Part shown: positions 1 to 9,700 of the stretch, in pieces | Layout: every line of letters starts with the position of its first letter | Numbering within the stretch: position 1 is the first letter of the stretch | Assembly (NCBI GenBank): GCA_963798775.1 | Contig: CAWCUK010000001.1 | Span: forward strand, 1,426,001 to 1,490,000 | Direction of reading: 5' to 3' | Source: CAWCUK01 sp963798775 | Lineage (GTDB): Bacteria > Bacteroidota > Ignavibacteria > Ignavibacteriales > Ignavibacteriaceae | DNA: 64,000 bases | The notes under the pieces: model-generated | Told to the model about the DNA's origin: nothing | Seen by the model: the letters and a program-made list of their open reading frames with translations, nothing else | Database searches by the model: none | Position numbers and translations under genes: made by a program

Positions 1-28
1 AAGTTGCCAAAATATCTTTTAATATTAA

Positions 29-1279
29 ATGAAGATTATGAAAAACCTTACAATTCTTTTCTTATTATTAGTCGCGTCTATTTTCCCGCAGAATAAAGGC
101 TCTGAAAACATTCTTGAAAAATTGCTGAATGAAAATCGGGATAAGTTTGCGCAAGTAATCGATTCAACCGAAAGGTATAGAATTCAAATTCTTTATACAC
201 AGATTGATCGAGATGAAAATAATTTTCCCCATTTTACTTCATATCCATATCATTTAAATGCCGATAAATATTTTTATCCGGCTAGTACAGTTAAACTTGC
301 GGCTTCTGTTTTATCGCTGGAAAAGTTAAATAATTTTAATGTTGAAGGATTAGATAAATATACTTCATTAAGAATAGAAAGCGCTCGAGAAGGCCAAACT
401 TCCGTTGAATATGATTCATCCTCCGAAAATAATCTTCCTTCAATTGCCAATTACATAAAAAAAATATTTTTAATCAGCGATAATAATTCCTTTAACAGGC
501 TTTATGAATTTTTAGGACAGCGGTATTTTAATAAACAATTATGGAGCAAAAGATATTGCGATATAAAAATTTTACATCGTTTAACCGGAGGTTTTTCAAA
601 AGTAGATAACCGCTTTACTAATCCTTTTACATTTTATAAAGACGATAAGGTTATATTTCATCAGCAGGAACAGTATAATCCGGATCAATATAAAATTGAT
701 GTTGATGATGTGTTGCAAGGAAAAGGATATATTGCCGATGATAGCTTAATTACTCAACCGAAAGATTTTTCCTACTCTAATTATTTTGCGCTGCAGACAC
801 AGCAGAATATTTTAAAAGCTATCATATTTCCGGAAGCGGTTCCTGTTGAAAAAAGATTTAATTTAACAGAAGATGATTACAAGTTTTTATACAAATATAT
901 GTCGATGTTTCCCAGGGAGAGCAAGTTTAAAAGTTTTAAAAACTATGAAGAATATTGGGATAGTTACGTAAAATTTTTGATGTTCGGAAATACTAAAGAT
1001 ACAATTCCTTCAAATATAAGAATATTTAATAAAATCGGTTTAGCGTACGGCTATTTAACCGACAACGCTTATATAATCGATTTAAAAAATAATGTTGAGT
1101 TTATGCTGAGCGCGGTAATTTATGTAAATGAAGATCAAATTTTTAATGATGATAAGTATGAATACGATAAAATTGGTTTTCCCTTTTTAGCGGAATTGGG
1201 AAACGCGGTTTATAATTATGAACTTAAGAGGATAAGAAAAATAAAACCGGATTTAGCGAAGTTTAAAATTGATTATTAA
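29..1279 (+). CDS. Secreted serine hydrolase of the class A beta-lactamase fold
   Basis: Secreted or periplasmic protein of 416 aa with an N-terminal hydrophobic signal peptide (about residues 1-20). The beta-lactamase/penicillin-binding active-site motifs are readable in order: an SxxK motif (S86-T-V-K89) inside YPASTVKL, an SDN motif at residues 150-152, and KIG at 335-337 in place of the usual KTG. That set defines the serine hydrolase fold used by class A beta-lactamases, but the protein is longer than a true beta-lactamase (about 290 aa). Drug hydrolysis therefore cannot be claimed; a peptidase, esterase or cell-wall role is equally possible. A second in-frame ATG at 38 is an alternative start. 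It converges on slyD, with a shared terminator between the two genes. Confidence 0.75.
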   Translation: MKIMKNLTILFLLLVASIFPQNKGSENILEKLLNENRDKFAQVIDSTERYRIQILYTQIDRDENNFPHFTSYPYHLNADKYFYPASTVKLAASVLSLEKLNNFNVEGLDKYTSLRIESAREGQTSVEYDSSSENNLPSIANYIKKIFLISDNNSFNRLYEFLGQRYFNKQLWSKRYCDIKILHRLTGGFSKVDNRFTNPFTFYKDDKVIFHQQEQYNPDQYKIDVDDVLQGKGYIADDSLITQPKDFSYSNYFALQTQQNILKAIIFPEAVPVEKRFNLTEDDYKFLYKYMSMFPRESKFKSFKNYEEYWDSYVKFLMFGNTKDTIPSNIRIFNKIGLAYGYLTDNAYIIDLKNNVEFMLSAVIYVNEDQIFNDDKYEYDKIGFPFLAELGNAVYNYELKRIRKIKPDLAKFKIDY

Positions 1280-1283
1280 AATA

Positions 1284-1316
1284 AAAGTCTGTTCCCGATA
1301 AAAAGGAACAGACTTT
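1284..1316. terminator. Bidirectional intrinsic terminator
   Basis: A perfect 12-bp inverted repeat (1284-1295 with 1305-1316) has a 9-nt loop and A/T-rich outer arms. It lies between two convergent genes and can end both transcripts. Confidence 0.8.
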
Positions 1317-1323
1317 AAATATT

Positions 1324-1809
1324 TTAATGCTGATGCCCGTTCTGGCCGTGTACATGGCCGTGTGAAACTTCTTCCGGAGTCGCGTCGCGAATATCCAGTA
1401 ATTCAATATCAAATTCTAAAGTTTTACCTGCCAAAGGATGATTAAAATCTATTGTTACGTCTTCACCTTCAATATTTTTTACTGTAAAAGGCATTTGCTT
1501 TCCGTCAGGTGTTCCGGCAACAAAAGACATTCCTTCAGCCAGCTCTGTATCTTCGGGAAATTCAGTTTTTTTGACAGATTGAACGGCTGATTCTTGATAT
1601 TCTCCATAAGCTTCTTCGGGAGAAAGTACAATATTTTTCTTTCCGCCAATTATCATGCTTTCTACATTTTCTTCAAGTTTTGGAAGAATTTGCTGATTAC
1701 CGCTTAAAAAAGTGAAAGGCTGCTCATTAGAAGTTTTTTCTATTACATTTCCTTCATTGTCTTTTAATGTAAAATTTAATGATACAACTTTATTTGGTTG
1801 TAAAGGCAT
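1324..1809 (-). CDS. slyD: FKBP-type peptidyl-prolyl isomerase, SlyD-like
   Basis: Cytoplasmic prolyl cis-trans isomerase and folding helper of 161 aa. The N-terminal half begins with the SlyD-type strand (VVSLNFTLKDNEGNVIE), followed by the FKBP loop with PEEAYGEY and the inserted-in-flap chaperone domain (about residues 70-125). The second FKBP strand carries NHPLAGKTLEFDIEL. The C-terminus is short and rich in His (HGHVHGQNGHQH), as in SlyD proteins that bind nickel and other metals. The length and the NHPLAGK motif fit the family well. The gene lies 76 bp downstream of a small membrane-protein gene on the same strand and may be co-transcribed with it. Confidence 0.9.
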   Translation of the reverse strand: MPLQPNKVVSLNFTLKDNEGNVIEKTSNEQPFTFLSGNQQILPKLEENVESMIIGGKKNIVLSPEEAYGEYQESAVQSVKKTEFPEDTELAEGMSFVAGTPDGKQMPFTVKNIEGEDVTIDFNHPLAGKTLEFDIELLDIRDATPEEVSHGHVHGQNGHQH

Positions 1810-1885
1810 ATTAAAATCCTTAATTATTTTTATAATGATTTATTAAAAAATCTGCTGTTTTAGGCAAAGGAAAATTCGCGAAACT

Positions 1886-2230
1886 TTAATAAGTATCCGC
1901 AATTCCTTTATGAGATTTAGAAGTTTTAGGTTCCCAGCTTTCTCCTTCGCAGGGAAGAAAATCTTTACTGGGATGTTTATCATATTTCAAACAAAGAACC
2001 GCAGACTTATCGAAATGATTGCAAGACGAACAAAGTGTAGATTCAATTATATCTTTATTCTTTTCTTCAAAAAGCCTGTAATGAATAATGGCCGGATGAA
2101 TAATTACTCCGTAAATAGCCAATAAACTAATTGACCACCAAAATTGAAAATCGATATAACTTTGAAGAACCCAAATAATTGGTAAAGTTATCGCGATTCT
2201 TATAATAGTCCAAAAGACTATCTCACCCAA
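1886..2230 (-). CDS. Small membrane protein with a cytoplasmic Cys cluster
   Basis: I do not recognise a named family for this 114-aa protein. It has two predicted membrane segments (about residues 5-25 and 30-50). A soluble tail follows with a CSSC pair near residue 68 and two further cysteines near residues 80 and 93, a layout that could bind a metal. It sits upstream of slyD on the same strand. A real gene is supported by the coherent hydrophobicity pattern and the absence of a better frame; the function is unknown. Confidence 0.6.
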   Translation of the reverse strand: MGEIVFWTIIRIAITLPIIWVLQSYIDFQFWWSISLLAIYGVIIHPAIIHYRLFEEKNKDIIESTLCSSCNHFDKSAVLCLKYDKHPSKDFLPCEGESWEPKTSKSHKGIADTY

Positions 2231-2524
2231 TTCAACTTCCTTTGTTAAAAATTAAAAACCTTTACATGCAGAATATAAATCATAAAATACTGATCATAAA
2301 AACAAATATAAAGGAATTAATGTTTTTTTTGCCGCCATTATTCAGAATATCACAGCATAAAATTAGGAACGGTAAGAATATTGGAAATTTACTCTTAATT
2401 CTATGTTTCCATTGCTTGCTGTTATTTGAATAATGTGTTATAATTCAAATCAAAATTAATTTGTAGAAGTGAAAAGATTAGGTTTTATAAAATGAGCGAA
2501 AGATTAAGAATGGGTTTTAAAAGC
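2231..2524. other. AT-rich intergenic stretch without a convincing gene
   Basis: This stretch separates the small membrane protein from the tRNA-Lys terminator. A 63-codon open frame on the plus strand (2242-2433) has an unstructured, Ile/Leu/Lys-rich composition and no recognisable start context, so I treat it as noise. Nothing else is seen. Confidence 0.5.
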
Positions 2525-2550
2525 AAAAAATCCGGATTACAAATCCGGAC
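2525..2550 (-). terminator. Intrinsic terminator of tRNA-Lys
   Basis: An 8-bp perfect stem (2531-2538 with 2542-2549) with a 3-nt loop is followed, on the minus strand, by a run of six T. It lies directly downstream of the tRNA. Confidence 0.8.
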
Positions 2551-2556
2551 TTCTTG

Positions 2557-2628
2557 TGAGCGCGGGTGGTATCGAACCACCGACCCTCTGCTTAAAAGGC
2601 AGATGCTCTACCACTGAGCTACGCGCCC
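2557..2628 (-). tRNA. tRNA-Lys (UUU)
   Basis: A complete cloverleaf reads on the minus strand: a 7-bp acceptor stem (GGGCGCG with CGCGCTC, one G-U pair), a D arm with AGTGGTAGA, an anticodon stem TCTGC/GCAGA around the loop CTTTTAA with anticodon UUU, and a T arm with TTCGATA. The discriminator base is A. The 3' CCA is not encoded. An intrinsic terminator follows immediately. Confidence 0.97.
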
Positions 2629-2714
2629 TTAATTTTTAAGAGCTACAAATATAAAAAATTGTTAATTTTGTTCCAAGTAGATCAAAATATTATTTACTCA
2701 TTTTTTTAGTGGTT

Positions 2715-4076
2715 ATGGCTAAAAATTCTAAAATCCTTGTTTGTGACGACGATGAAACTCTCTGTTATTTACTTAAAGAACAACTTCTGGAAGAAGGTTT
2801 TTCTGTAGATACTGTTTATGACGGCAGATTCGCGATAGAGACTATTAAAAGAAAAAATTATGATGCTCTTCTCCTGGATTTAAATATGAAAGATGTTCCC
2901 GGTGAAGAAGTGTTAAAATTCGCGACTGATTACAACGCTTCGCTGCAAGTAATTATTTTATCGGCACAATCCGAAATACGAAAAGCGATTGAATGCATTA
3001 AAATCGGCGCTTACGATTTTATTACTAAACCGTATAATTTTGATGATTTAATTTTAACTATAAATAGGGCTTTAGAACATAAAGACTTGGTAGTTAAAAC
3101 CACCATTCTTTCCGAACAGGTAAATAAAAAACTTTCAAGTAGAATTGTGGGTGAAAGTACCGAATTACAAAAAGTGATAAATCTAGCGAATAAATCGGCG
3201 CAAAGCGATTCTAATATTTTAGTCGAAGGCGAAACCGGAACAGGGAAAGAGCTTTTTGCTGAATATATCCATAAGCATTCTCAGCGGAGTGAAAATCCTT
3301 TTGTTATAATTAACTGTGCTTCCCTGCCGGATCAGCTTATTGAGAGTGAGCTTTTCGGCCACGAAAAAGGCGCGTTTACGGACGCTAAATCTACAAAGCA
3401 AGGTCTTGTTGAAATTGCGCACGGCGGAACTTTATTTTTAGATGAAATAGGCGAATTAAGCCTTTCTCTTCAGCCGAAACTTTTACGGTTTTTAGAAAAC
3501 GGAGAATATAGAAGAATAGGCGGAGTAACTAATTTAACTTCTAATGTAAGAGTAATTGGGGCTACAAATCGAAATCTTCTGGAAGAAGCCGATAATAAAA
3601 ACTTCCGTAGAGATCTTCTTTTTAGGCTTAATGTTATAACATTAACAATTCCTCCTTTAAGAGAGAGAAAAGAAGATATTTTAATTTTGGCAAAATTTTT
3701 TCTTGAAGCAAAATCACCGGTACGTTCCCCTAAAAAACTTTCGCCTGAAGCCGAAGATGTTTTAATGCGTTATAATTATCCAGGAAATGTTAGAGAATTA
3801 GAGCATATAATTGAAAGAGCAATAATTTTTGCCGAAGAAGAATTTATAATCCCCGAAGATTTAAATCTTCCTAATATAACTTCGTTTACATCGGAAATTT
3901 ATAAAAAAGAAGATGAAGAAGACGGCGAGGTTATAAGTATGGACGAATTAGAAAAACGGCATATTGCTAAGACTTTAAGAAAAAATAAATGGGATAGAAC
4001 TCAAACAGCAAATCAATTGGGAATTAGCCCGAAAACTCTTTATACAAAAATTAAGAAGTATGAACTAAAAAAATAA
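2715..4076 (+). CDS. Sigma54-dependent response regulator, NtrC family
   Basis: Transcription activator with three domains. The receiver (about residues 1-120) has the acidic pocket (CDDDE), a phospho-Asp in LLLDLNM and the conserved Lys in TKPY. The AAA+ sigma54-interaction domain (about 140-375) has Walker A GETGTGKE, Walker B LFLDEIGE and the arginine-finger region. A Fis-type helix-turn-helix (about 415-453) ends the protein. The sigma54-contacting loop reads GAFTDA rather than GAFTGA. I chose the ATG at 2715 over a GTG six bases upstream. The next gene, 9 bp downstream, is a frameshifted sensor kinase, so the pair forms a two-component system. It may control the nearby pilus genes, as PilR does elsewhere, but that is inference. 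Confidence 0.92.
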   Translation: MAKNSKILVCDDDETLCYLLKEQLLEEGFSVDTVYDGRFAIETIKRKNYDALLLDLNMKDVPGEEVLKFATDYNASLQVIILSAQSEIRKAIECIKIGAYDFITKPYNFDDLILTINRALEHKDLVVKTTILSEQVNKKLSSRIVGESTELQKVINLANKSAQSDSNILVEGETGTGKELFAEYIHKHSQRSENPFVIINCASLPDQLIESELFGHEKGAFTDAKSTKQGLVEIAHGGTLFLDEIGELSLSLQPKLLRFLENGEYRRIGGVTNLTSNVRVIGATNRNLLEEADNKNFRRDLLFRLNVITLTIPPLRERKEDILILAKFFLEAKSPVRSPKKLSPEAEDVLMRYNYPGNVRELEHIIERAIIFAEEEFIIPEDLNLPNITSFTSEIYKKEDEEDGEVISMDELEKRHIAKTLRKNKWDRTQTANQLGISPKTLYTKIKKYELKK

Positions 4077-4085
4077 GTTGTCTTT

Positions 4086-6055
4086 ATGCCTGAAAATTCA
4101 CTACCTAACGAACTTTTGAAGGAATTATTAAATAAAGTTGGGGGGGCATTAGCTTTAACAGATAAAAATAAAAATATTATCTGGTTTAATGAGGAATTCA
4201 AAAAAAGCTGCAAAGCAAAAAGAATTAAAGGGGAAAATTTAAGTAAATTATTTAATTCCGTTTCCGAACAACTTGCCGAAAAAATTCCCGGTTCTGTTCA
4301 ACTTTCTCTTCCCGATGAAAATAAAGTTTTAAATGTTATTAAATTAAAAGGTAAACAAGAATTTGCTGTTAGTATTGCCAATCTGGCCAAAGAGCAAAAT
4401 ATTGAAGAAAATTATTCTGAGGCTTTTCAAAGAAATTTACTTTTTCAAAAAGAATTTCAAAATATTTTAACTCTTTTGGTAAAAGAAAATTCGTTAAATA
4501 TTTTAACGGAAGAAATACTCCTTCGCTGCGTGAATATTAGCCGCAGCATGTTTGGAATTTTAGTTTTTCAAGAGGCAAGAAAACTCGATTTATATATTAA
4601 TGATCCGAATAAACACCTTAAAAACGAAAGTGATTTAGAAAAAGAAATAGGGGCAAATTTTTCCTTTATAACAAAATGGTTAAGTATTAACCAAAGAAGT
4701 TTATTGGCAAAAAACGAACCAGGAAATATTGGGTATAATTTAACTCAGTCTCTCCAAAGTCAAACTTTAGTTATTTCTCCATGTTTTTTTGATAATAATC
4801 TTTTAGCGACTATTATTGTCGGGAAAAAAGAAGAAGCATATTCACCCTCAGAAGTTAATAAAATTGAACAATTTGCCGCGCTTTTATCCTTTGCTATCAG
4901 CAGTATTAGAACTAGGGAATTAAATGCCGCGTTGGAAAACCGGCTGCTTCAAGCGCAAAAATTAGAAACAATAGGAAAATTAACCAGCGGAATGGCGCAT
5001 GATTTTAGCAATTTGCTTTCCAGCATTTTCGGCAGTTTAAATTTCTTAGAAAAAGAGTTCCTCCCGACGGATAACATCATCAGAATGATTGATAATATTG
5101 AAAGCTGTTCAATTCGTGCAAAGGATTTAACAAAGGGATTATTATCGTACGGAAAACCAACACCCAAACGAAAAGAATTGATAAAACCGAATGATCTGCT
5201 TTCTGAAATTTCAAAAGTAATAAATCAAACATTTCCTAAAAAAATTATCCTTTGAAAATAACATTAACGAAAACTTGCACGATATTTTAGGTAACGGAAC
5301 AGAGATTTATCAGAGTACTTTTAAATTTATGTGTAAACGCTAAAGAAGCAATTGAGGGAAACGGCAAAATTACCCTTTCCGCAAAAAATTTATTAATCGA
5401 TAAATCAAACATCGGAAATTATCCGCTTCTTGAAAAAGGAAATTATGTTTGCTTTACTGTAGCGGATACCGGTTCCGGCATAAGCGAAGATAATCTTCAG
5501 AAAATTTTTGATCCTTATTTTTCCACCAAGGTAAAGGAAACAGGCTCAGGTTTAGGCCTTTATGTTACTTACGGAATTATTAAAGCGCATAACGGTCATA
5601 TTGATGTTACAAGTGTAAAAAATGAAGGAACTATATTCGATGTGTATATTCCCGCTTATGAACCAAACGCGGGTTCTGAAACTTCGGCCTCTGGAAAAAA
5701 TAATACTTCTTGCCGATGATGAAGCTTATGCTGCGCGATCTTTTAGCGGAGCTGCTTGAATCAAACGGTTATAATGTTATTAAAGTAATATCCGGTGCCG
5801 AAGCGTTAAAAGTATTAACCGAAGAAATAAAAGTTGATATGGCAATTATTAGATTATAATATGCCGGAAATGAATGGTTTGGAATGTATTACAGAAAATG
5901 CGGGAGTTAAATATTGAGATTCCTGTAATTTTATCTACCGGCAGTCTTTCTATGGAAGAAAATCTGGATTTTACGCAAATGGGAATTATCAAGTATTTTA
6001 ACTAAACCTTACGAATTTGAAACAATGCTTGACAACAATTAAAAAATTAATTTGA
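4086..6055 (+). pseudogene. Hybrid sensor histidine kinase (PAS-GAF-HisKA-HATPase-REC), broken by several frameshifts
   Basis: The first open frame (4086-5255, 389 codons) encodes a PAS-like region, a GAF-like region (about residues 125-275) and a dimerisation/phosphoacceptor helix with GMAHDFSNLL, close to NtrB-type kinases. After 5255 the protein continues in other frames. From about 5309 an ATP-binding domain is readable, with its N box (LLNLCVNAKEAI), DTGSGI and GSGLGL. From about 5690 a receiver is readable (LLADDEA, then NMPEMNGLE, then TKPYEF), ending at TGA 6053-6055. At least six single-base shifts are needed, while the conserved motifs are intact. That pattern suggests sequencing indels or very recent inactivation. 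It is the probable partner of the NtrC-type regulator just upstream. Confidence 0.8.
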
Positions 6056-6084
6056 TTGCTTTTCTTTCTGGTTATCAACGTCAA

Positions 6085-6729
6085 TCATTTTAATGTTTTT
6101 AATATAATCTCCGAAAATCTGGCTCTTTTACATGAATGCAGCTGATTTAAAACATCATTTATTTCTTTAATCGCCATGTTAATATAGTTTAGTCTTTTCA
6201 TAATCGCTTCTCTTGAAATTTCTTCTTTACTCAGTTCTCTTTTAATTGCCGCCGATGATAAACTCATTAATGTTAACGGCTGTTTTATTTTATGATTAGT
6301 AGTAACAACCGTTGCCGCAAAGGTATTTTTCTGTTCAGCGGCTACAAGTATTTTATGAGCTTCGGATAATTTTAAAGCGGAATTTACTCTCGCTAGAAGT
6401 TCAACCCGGTTAAAAGGTTTTTTTATATAATCAAAAGCGCCCGCTTCAAGTCCTTCTTTTATATCATCGGCGCCGGATTTTGCGGTTACTAAAATTATTG
6501 GAATGTACGCGGTTTCTTTATTATTTACTAAGGTTTTGCAAACTTCAATTCCGGTTATACCCGGCATCATTACATCCAGTAAAATTAAATCCGGCAATTC
6601 TGCCATCGCTTTTTCTATTCCGGCGGTTCCGTCATAAGCGGTTAATACTTCATAACCTTCATGCTCAAGCCTGTCTTGAAGCATAAAAACATTTTCGGGT
6701 AAATCATCTATAACTAATATCTTTTTCAT
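6085..6729 (-). CDS. Response regulator fused to a kinase-like dimerisation helix without ATPase
   Basis: Signalling protein of 214 aa. Residues 1-120 form a receiver (VIDDLPEN, phospho-Asp in LILLDVMMPG, Lys in IKKPF). Residues about 135-200 form two helices resembling the HisKA dimerisation domain, with a His in TNHKIKQPLTLM where a kinase H-box would sit, but no ATP-binding domain follows. It could act as a phosphotransfer partner or an inhibitor of a kinase dimer. Its start overlaps the end of the upstream giant kinase gene by 26 bp, so they are translationally linked. It is the last gene of the pilus/signalling cluster on this strand. Confidence 0.8.
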   Translation of the reverse strand: MKKILVIDDLPENVFMLQDRLEHEGYEVLTAYDGTAGIEKAMAELPDLILLDVMMPGITGIEVCKTLVNNKETAYIPIILVTAKSGADDIKEGLEAGAFDYIKKPFNRVELLARVNSALKLSEAHKILVAAEQKNTFAATVVTTNHKIKQPLTLMSLSSAAIKRELSKEEISREAIMKRLNYINMAIKEINDVLNQLHSCKRARFSEIILKTLK

Positions 6730-9700
6730 TGTTATCGGCTAATTTAAGTTTTGTAAAAAATTTTTCTATTTTGAATGCCATTACGCCTGCATTAACCGGT
6801 TTTGAAATATAATCATCAAACCCATGTTTAAGGATGATGGCTTTATCATCCAGCATTGCTTTGGCTGTAACAGCAAACACGGGTATATTGGCCCATCGGC
6901 TATTTGCTCTTATTTTTTTCAAAGTTTGGAATCCGTCCATATCCGGCATCATAATATCTAACAAAATTATATCCGGAATTTTCGATTCTAAAACTTCTAA
7001 ACATTCTTCGCCGCTTTTTGCGGAAATTGTTCTGCAGCCGCAGGCGTTTACTATTTCGCAAACAGTATAAAGAGTATCCGGATCGTCATCCACAATTAAA
7101 ATATCACCGCGGTATTCATCATTACAGCTTTCTCCGGAAATTTCATCTTCATCAGTTTCTTCAGTATTTGTCTCTTCTTCCGCATCAAAAGGTTTTAAGC
7201 TTTTAGTATAAGATTCGAGCATTTTAATCCGATCTCGAACAACTTTTAACACATCCAGCGGATGTCCTTTAGATTTTACTGTTATTTGTTCAACAATATT
7301 TTGCAGCGAATCTTTTTCTTCTTCCGACAATTCTTTCGCGGTGCTCATAATTATCGGTATATGTTTAGTTTCAACATGCGCTTTCAGTTTATACGAAAGA
7401 GAAATTCCGTCTATTTTCGGCATAATTAAATCAAGTATAATTAAGTCCGGCTGTACTTCTAATATCTTGCTGAAAGCGAATTCACTATCTTTTATGTATT
7501 CTATTCTAACAGTTTCATTCTTAAACTCACGCTTAAATTTTTCAAACTCGAGTTCGTCATCATCAACAATAACAATTTTTTCTATCCTTTTGTTCGCCAA
7601 ACTTTCCAATTTTGTAAAGGCGTTTAATAAAATATCCGCGGATATCGGTTTTACAAAATATTCAAAAGCTCCTAAACCATAACCAATATTTTTATCGCCG
7701 AGTATTGATATTAAAATAACGGGAATATCTTTGGTAACCGGGTCTTCTTTTAATTCTCTTAAAACATTCCAGCCGTCTTTATTTGGAAGCATTACATCCA
7801 GAGTTATAGCAAATGGCTGAATTTTTTTAGCTTCCTGAATTCCTTTAATTCCGTCTTCGGCGTAAATTACTTCGTATCCGCGCGATATTAAATATTGCCC
7901 GATTGTATAACGAACTTCTTCATCGTCATCAATTACTAAAATAGGATTCTTAATATTTTTTCTTAATGTTTCAACATTTACCTTCACCTCGCGGTATGAT
8001 TCTTTTACTTCAACAAAATTTAAAGGAACTGTAAATGTAAACGTAGAACCGGAATTTATTTCACTTGCAACCGATAAAGTACCGTTAAATAAATCGGCAA
8101 TTTTTTTACAGATTGCAAGACCCAAACCTGTACCGCCGTGTTTGCGGGTTGTGGTACCGTCAAGCTGCCTGAATTCTTCAAAAACTATTTTTTGATTTTC
8201 CTCGGAGATTCCTACGCCGCTGTCTTTAACTTCGAAAATTAATGCCGTATTATTTTGGCTGTTAACCGATAATTCAACTTGCCCTTTTTCCGTAAATTTT
8301 ACCGCGTTGCCTAAAAGATTAATTAAAACTTGAATGATTTTTCCGCGGTCGCTGCTTATAATTATTTTTGTATTTATTAATCTATGAATTATAAAATTTA
8401 TGTTTTTATTAAAAACTAAGGGACTAATTGAGGCATCCAGTTCTTGAATTAAATCTTCCAGCAAAAATTCTTCATTATGAATTTCCATTTTACCGGCTTC
8501 AATTTTTGAGAGATCTAAAATATCGTTTATTAAAGTCATTAAACGTTTGCCGCTTTTTAGTACAACTTCAATTCTTTCCCTGTTTTTGCCTTTTAAAGTA
8601 CTTTCTTCAAGAATTAATTCCGTAAGTCCCAGAATAGAATTCATGGGAGTGCGAAGTTCGTGCGACATTGAAGCGAGAAACTGCGATTTCAATTGGGTTG
8701 ATTCTTCTGCTTTTCGTTTTTGAATTTCTAATTCGTCGGCCTTTTCCTCTAATTTATGATGAAGGTCCACAAGAATTTCATTTTGTTTTCTTACCTGCAA
8801 ATTTTGCTTTTGGTAATCTTCATTCAGCTGTTTTAATTCAGAAACTAAATTTTCTAACTGAGAGACAGCTTTTGCGTTTGTTAAGCCAATAGCAAGTTGT
8901 TCTTGTATTTTGGAAAGATATTCTTTCGCGTCTGCTGTCGGTTTATCTATTGCGCCAATTTCTAGTATTGCTATAACTTTACCGTTATAAATAACCGGAA
9001 GAATTAACAGATTTTTAATCTCCAAAACTAAAGTTCCGGTTGAAACGGAGGGGAAGTTTTCTGTAAAGGTTAATTCTAAAGTTTCTTGTTTTTTAATTAC
9101 AGATTCGAAAAATGAATTTTTGTTATTAACAACTAAATCTTTTTTAATTCCGTAAGAGCTTGTAAGGGAAATTCTATTTTCGTCTACCGAATAAAGCGCG
9201 CCAATTGTAAAATTACAAGTCTTTATTATTTTTCTTAAAGCGGCTTCGGCAATTTCCCCCAACGAAGGATTCCTATTTATAAGTGTAATAAATTCGGAAT
9301 ATTCAGTTTTAGCTTTTTGATTTTTATCAAGTTCATCAAGCATAGTATTAAAAGCGCCTGCAAGATCTCCAAGCTCATCTTTGCTGTATAATTCAATTTT
9401 GCCTTTAAAGTCGCCGTTTTTAGTAGCTTCGGTTGCTTTATTTAAAACCGCTATTTGTTTCCTGAATTTATCGGTAAAAAGAAAAGAAAGAATTAACGAT
9501 AAAACAACTCCGCATAAACCGATAATAATTAAAAACTGCTGAATACCCGAACGTAAAGCGGCTGCCTGGCCGATGTTTGTGAAGATTAAAAAAGATATAT
9601 CGCTTAATTCTTGGGCATTTCCCGAAGGTTTAAAAAGAGTTGCTACTATATCGGATGAACTGCTTCCCTCGGAATAAATATCCAAATTATTCTTTTGAAC

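Noticed and set aside
2242..2433. 63-codon plus-strand open frame
   Set aside because: It has low-complexity hydrophobic/lysine content without a ribosome site or recognisable pattern.
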